Shown here piece by piece: positions 7,016 through 9,624 of a stretch of 9,624 nucleotides of DNA. Position 1 is the first letter of the stretch. The number at the start of each line of letters is the position of its first letter. The notes below the pieces were generated by a model, which was not told the origin of the DNA, made no database searches, and saw nothing but the letters and a program-made list of their open reading frames with translations. Made by a program: the position numbers and the translations under genes. This stretch comes from Oscillospiraceae bacterium (GTDB taxonomy: Bacteria > Bacillota > Clostridia > Oscillospirales > Oscillospiraceae), in the NCBI GenBank assembly GCA_902802215.1, contig CADCLH010000125.1, positions 1 through 9,624 on the forward strand, given 5' to 3'.

Positions 7016-8758
7016 TCAGATGCTCCAGTTTGCGCTGGCGGATTGGAGCTGCGCCATGCGGCGGAAGAGGCTCGCATCAATGGCGAGCAGGTCCCCGGGC
7101 CTGCCTTCCTCGGCGACAGAGCCCTCTTTCAGCAGCACGATCTTGTCGGCTGCCTCCACGGTGCGCATCCGGTGGGCGATGACCAGCACGGTCTTGCCTG
7201 CGAGCAGGCGGGACAGCGCGCCCTGCACCTTCGTCTCGTTCTCCACGTCGAGCGAGGCCGTGGCCTCGTCCAGCAGCACGATCGGCGCGTTTTTCAGCAG
7301 CGCCCGGGCGATGGAGATACGCTGACGCTCGCCGCCGGAGAGCTTTGCGCCGTTTTCGCCGATCGGCGTCAGGTAGCCCTGCGGCAGCTTTGCCACGAAC
7401 TCGTCGCAGTTGGCCGCGCGAGCCGCCGCGAGGACCTCCGCATCCGTCGCGCCGTGCCTGCCGAGTCGGATGTTTTCCATCACGGTGTCGTCAAAGAGCA
7501 CCACGTCCTGAAACACCATGGAATAGTCCGTCAGCAGGGTCTCGGGATCAACGGCGGAGATATCCACGCCGCCGACCCGGATCGTGCCGGAATCGATGTC
7601 CCAGAGCCGCGCGGCGAGTCTCGCGCAGGTGCTCTTGCCGGAGCCGGAGGGGCCGACCAGCGCCGTGACCTCGCCCTCCTTCGCCGTGAAGCTGACGCCG
7701 TTCAAAACCTGTTTGTCGTCGTACGCAAAGCCGACGTTTTCAAACACGATGTCGTGGTCCTGCGGGGCGAAGCTCTCGCTGCCCTCAGCGGTTTTGGCGT
7801 CGTAGATCTCCATGAGACGGCCCGCGGAGACCTGGGACATGAACATCTCGGCGATCAGGGCGAGGGCCTGATCGAAGGGCGCGTAGACGCGGGTGATGAC
7901 CAGCAGGAACATGAACAGCGTGAGGAAGTCGATCTGCCCGGAGAGGATCAGCTTTGTCCCGGTCAGGATCGTGGTCGCCACGCCCAGACGCATGATGACG
8001 CTGGCCGCGTTGACGAAAATGCCGGTGGAGAGCTCGCCCCGCAGCATGGTTTTTTCGTGGGCGTCGATCTTGTCGTCGAGCGCCTTGAGGAAGCGGTCCT
8101 CCTGATTCGTCGCCCGGATCTCCCGGATGTTCTCCAGCGTCTCCTGAATGCCGTCGGACACGGTAACGGCCGCGGCTTTCGTGATCTCGGAATGGCGTTT
8201 TGCCAGCTTCCGGCTGCCGAACAGCAGCGCGAAGGCCACCGGGACGCCCCAGAGGCAGGCCAGAGCCAGCTTCCAGTTGTACGCGAAGAGCATGACGGCG
8301 ATGATCGCCGTGGAGATGTAGGAGCCGTAGAGATAGCCCAGACAGTGGGACCAGACGTGCTCCAGCCGGTTCACGTCGCCCATGATGGTCTCGGTGAGGT
8401 CGGCCAGATCGCGCTTGCCGAAGTAGCCCAGCGGGAGCTTGCGCAGGCGCTCGGCCAGAGAGATGCGCATGTTCTTTACCTCGCCGTAGACAAGGCCGTA
8501 GGTCGCCTTGTACTGCTCGAGATGCGTGATAAAGGAGAGCAGCAGGAACACAAGGACCATCAGCAGGATCGGAAGCGCGCGCGGAAGCGGCGCTGAGTCG
8601 GTCAGCGTGGCGAGCAGGCCCCGCATCATATAATAGAGGATGCCCATGCCGCCCATCACGACCAGATTGACGACGACCGTCCAGAAGGTGCCCGCTTTGG
8701 CGTTTTTGACGCCCTGCTCGCTGAGCGCGTACTTGCGCTGAAATGCTTTCCCGAACAT
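7016..8758 (-). CDS. ABC exporter half-transporter (fused membrane domain and ATPase), second subunit of a probable heterodimer
   Basis: This is a complete 580-aa type IV (MsbA/MdlB-like) ABC protein. The membrane domain spans about 1-320, with hydrophobic helices near 24-48, 60-80, 135-160, 161-182, 245-270 and 275-300. The ATPase domain (about 335-580) has Walker A GPSGSGKST (369-377), Q-loop Q417 in VFQD, signature LSGGE (473-477), Walker B IVLLDEA with D497 and catalytic E498, D-loop ASLD (501-504) and H-loop H529. All active residues are present. A longer reading is possible from ATG 8791, but ATG 8758 is chosen because GGGAGGG lies 6 nt before it. The upstream half-transporter stops at 8760, so the two genes are 1 nt apart and likely translated together. 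In general flavour the pair resembles the IrtAB/YbtPQ branch (siderophore-linked) found in many gut Clostridia, but no neighbour in the window reveals the cargo. Multidrug or peptide transport is equally open. Confidence 0.9.
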   Translation of the reverse strand: MFGKAFQRKYALSEQGVKNAKAGTFWTVVVNLVVMGGMGILYYMMRGLLATLTDSAPLPRALPILLMVLVFLLLSFITHLEQYKATYGLVYGEVKNMRISLAERLRKLPLGYFGKRDLADLTETIMGDVNRLEHVWSHCLGYLYGSYISTAIIAVMLFAYNWKLALACLWGVPVAFALLFGSRKLAKRHSEITKAAAVTVSDGIQETLENIREIRATNQEDRFLKALDDKIDAHEKTMLRGELSTGIFVNAASVIMRLGVATTILTGTKLILSGQIDFLTLFMFLLVITRVYAPFDQALALIAEMFMSQVSAGRLMEIYDAKTAEGSESFAPQDHDIVFENVGFAYDDKQVLNGVSFTAKEGEVTALVGPSGSGKSTCARLAARLWDIDSGTIRVGGVDISAVDPETLLTDYSMVFQDVVLFDDTVMENIRLGRHGATDAEVLAAARAANCDEFVAKLPQGYLTPIGENGAKLSGGERQRISIARALLKNAPIVLLDEATASLDVENETKVQGALSRLLAGKTVLVIAHRMRTVEAADKIVLLKEGSVAEEGRPGDLLAIDASLFRRMAQLQSASANWSI

Positions 8759-8759
8759 G

Positions 8760-9624
8760 TTATTCCCTCCCTTCGTCCTCGCAAGCTTCATATCGCTCGC
8801 TTTCTCGCAGGCTCAAAAGCTCGTTCATTCCGCTGCTCGTCCTCTCCCCACGAAGCTCGCTTCGTGGGGACCCCTGATGAATCCGCCATGTCACAGCCTG
8901 TTGGTAATCCGCCCACATGCGGGCATAGAGTCCGCCGGACTTTATCAGTTCCTCATGCGCGCCCTGCTCGACGACGCGGCCGGCGTCCAGCACGATGATC
9001 CTGTCCGCCCCGACCACGGTGGAGAGGCGGTGGGCGATCATGAGCACCGTGCGGCCCTCGGTGAGCCGGGCAAAGGCCTTCTGGATCAGAGCCTCGTTCT
9101 CCGGGTCGGCGAAGGCCGTGGCCTCATCCAGCACCACGATGGGCGCGTCCTTCAGGATCGCGCGGGCCAGCGCCACGCGCTGCTGCTCGCCGCCGGAGAG
9201 GTAAGTGCCCTCGGTGCCGATGACGGTATCCATCCCGTCCGGGAGCTTTTCAAGGATGTCGTCACACTGGGCGGCGGAGAGCGCCGCCTGTACGTCTTCT
9301 CTTGATGCGTCCGGCCGCGCGGCGCGCACGTTCTCCAGAATCGAGGCCTTGAACAGATGCGTGTTCTGGAACACGAAGGCCACCTGATCCATCAGCACGT
9401 GGGGATCCTGCTGCCGCACGTCCACGCCGCCGACCTCCACCGCGCCGGAGCTGACGTCCCAGAAGCGGGGGATCAAACTGGCCGCCGTGGTCTTGCCGCC
9501 GCCCGAGGGGCCGACCAGCGCCACGGTCTGCCCCGGTTCCACCCGGAAGGACACGGCCTCCAGCGCGGGCAGCTCGGCTCCGTCGTAGGTAAAGCTCACG
9601 TCCTTGAATTCCACGCTGTTGTCC
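8760..9624 (-). CDS. ABC exporter half-transporter, first subunit (partial; ATPase domain and C-terminus only)
   Basis: Only the last 287 codons are in the window. The frame remains open to the right edge: the codons before the GTG at 9614 read D-N-S, continuing a normal linker into VEFKDVSFTYDG. The GTG is therefore internal and a membrane domain should lie beyond the edge. Visible motifs, numbered from GTG 9614 as residue 1, are Walker A GPSGGGKTT (about 35-43), Q-loop FVFQNTHLF (about 80-88), signature LSGGEQQ (about 139-145), Walker B IVVLDEA with its catalytic Glu (about 159-165), D-loop AFADPENE, and H-loop IAHRLST. The D-loop lacks the usual S-A/L-L-D sequence; as I recall, AFADPE-type D-loops mark the IrtA/YbtP-like subunit of heterodimeric exporters. 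The normal domain seems to end near YQQAVTWRI. It is followed by a 39-residue, charged, Arg/Glu-rich tail (coded at 8763-8879) that looks derived from a repeat element. The 3' end also carries the ribosome binding site of the next gene. Confidence 0.87.
   Translation of the reverse strand, partial: DNSVEFKDVSFTYDGAELPALEAVSFRVEPGQTVALVGPSGGGKTTAASLIPRFWDVSSGAVEVGGVDVRQQDPHVLMDQVAFVFQNTHLFKASILENVRAARPDASREDVQAALSAAQCDDILEKLPDGMDTVIGTEGTYLSGGEQQRVALARAILKDAPIVVLDEATAFADPENEALIQKAFARLTEGRTVLMIAHRLSTVVGADRIIVLDAGRVVEQGAHEELIKSGGLYARMWADYQQAVTWRIHQGSPRSELRGERTSSGMNELLSLRESERYEACEDEGRE
8765..8771 (-). promoter_or_regulatory. Ribosome binding site deciding the start of the downstream exporter subunit
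   Basis: Read on the minus strand this is GGGAGGG followed by AATAAC and ATG 8758. It lies inside the last codons of the upstream subunit (E-G-R-E-stop). This favours ATG 8758 over ATG 8791 and suggests coupled translation of the two exporter halves. Confidence 0.8.
8778..8870 (-). repeat. Repeat-like element: 12-bp palindrome plus a cluster of CTCGC/CTCGT words
   Basis: A perfect inverted repeat, TCCCCACGAAGC (8845-8856) with GCTTCGTGGGGA (8859-8870), is separated by 2 nt. Next to it the plus strand carries six CTCG(C/T) words, starting at 8778, 8796, 8804, 8820, 8836 and 8856, i.e. RCGAG on the minus strand. The last of these lies within the palindrome. The block lies within the coding region but encodes an atypical hydrophilic tail (SPRSELRGERTSSG then NELLSLRESERYEACEDEG). 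The combination of a palindrome, short repeated words and a position at a gene end suggests a dispersed repeat (REP/MITE-like) accommodated in frame. No second copy is present in this window, so its repeat nature is inferred. Confidence 0.45.

Noticed and set aside
7043..8596. A long plus-strand open frame (about 517 codons) opposite the complete exporter gene
   Set aside because: The product is compositionally biased and has no domain, while the minus strand carries an intact ABC exporter with all motifs and a good ribosome binding site.
8759..8791. An extended start (ATG 8791) for the complete exporter subunit
   Set aside because: It would overlap the preceding gene by 32 nt and add KLARTKGGNN, which is just the ribosome-binding region translated. 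ATG 8758 has GGGAGGG at ideal spacing.
8760..9614. A stand-alone ATPase of 284 residues starting at GTG 9614
   Set aside because: The frame stays open to the right edge, and the start would fall inside the usual linker into the ATPase domain. It is the truncated end of a fused exporter subunit.

Overview
The window is GC-rich (about 60 % by eye), with C/G-rich third codon positions, strong GGAGG-type ribosome binding sites and very tight gene packing. Together with the family flavour of the proteins, this suggests a high-GC gut Firmicute of the Oscillospiraceae/Clostridia type. That placement is inferred from style and protein resemblance, not from a marker gene.

Left part (1-6920, plus strand): a pentose uptake and catabolism operon that begins outside the window. 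In order it holds the last 27 codons of a gene that is probably the sugar-binding lipoprotein; a hairpin-bearing spacer; a duplicated-domain sugar ABC ATPase (YtfR type); two different membrane permeases (YtfT and YjfF types); L-arabinose isomerase (araA); and an FGGY-family sugar kinase that probably acts as an L-ribulokinase. Gene gaps from the ATPase onward are 1, 0, 30 and 9 nt, so these five genes are almost certainly co-transcribed. The logic is import of L-arabinose (or a related sugar), isomerisation to L-ribulose and phosphorylation to L-ribulose 5-phosphate. The expected next enzyme, the AraD 4-epimerase, is not in the window, nor is a regulator.

Middle (6921-7015): a short convergent intergenic region with a perfect 18-bp hairpin and GAAA loop, a good candidate for a terminator serving both strands.

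Right part (7016-9624, minus strand): two consecutive half-size ABC exporter genes, read right to left, that probably form a heterodimer. The first-transcribed gene is cut by the right edge, so only its nucleotide-binding domain is visible. It ends in an unusual tail of about 39 residues, encoded by a palindrome plus a cluster of CTCGC/CTCGT words. This looks like a repeat element that has settled at the gene end, just before the ribosome binding site of the next gene. The second exporter half is complete (580 aa).

No RNA genes, CRISPR arrays, transposases or defence genes were seen. The most unusual points are the two-permease furanose-type transporter paired with arabinose enzymes, the non-classical ribulokinase candidate, and the repeat-like C-terminal tail. 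I see no clear previously undescribed system here.
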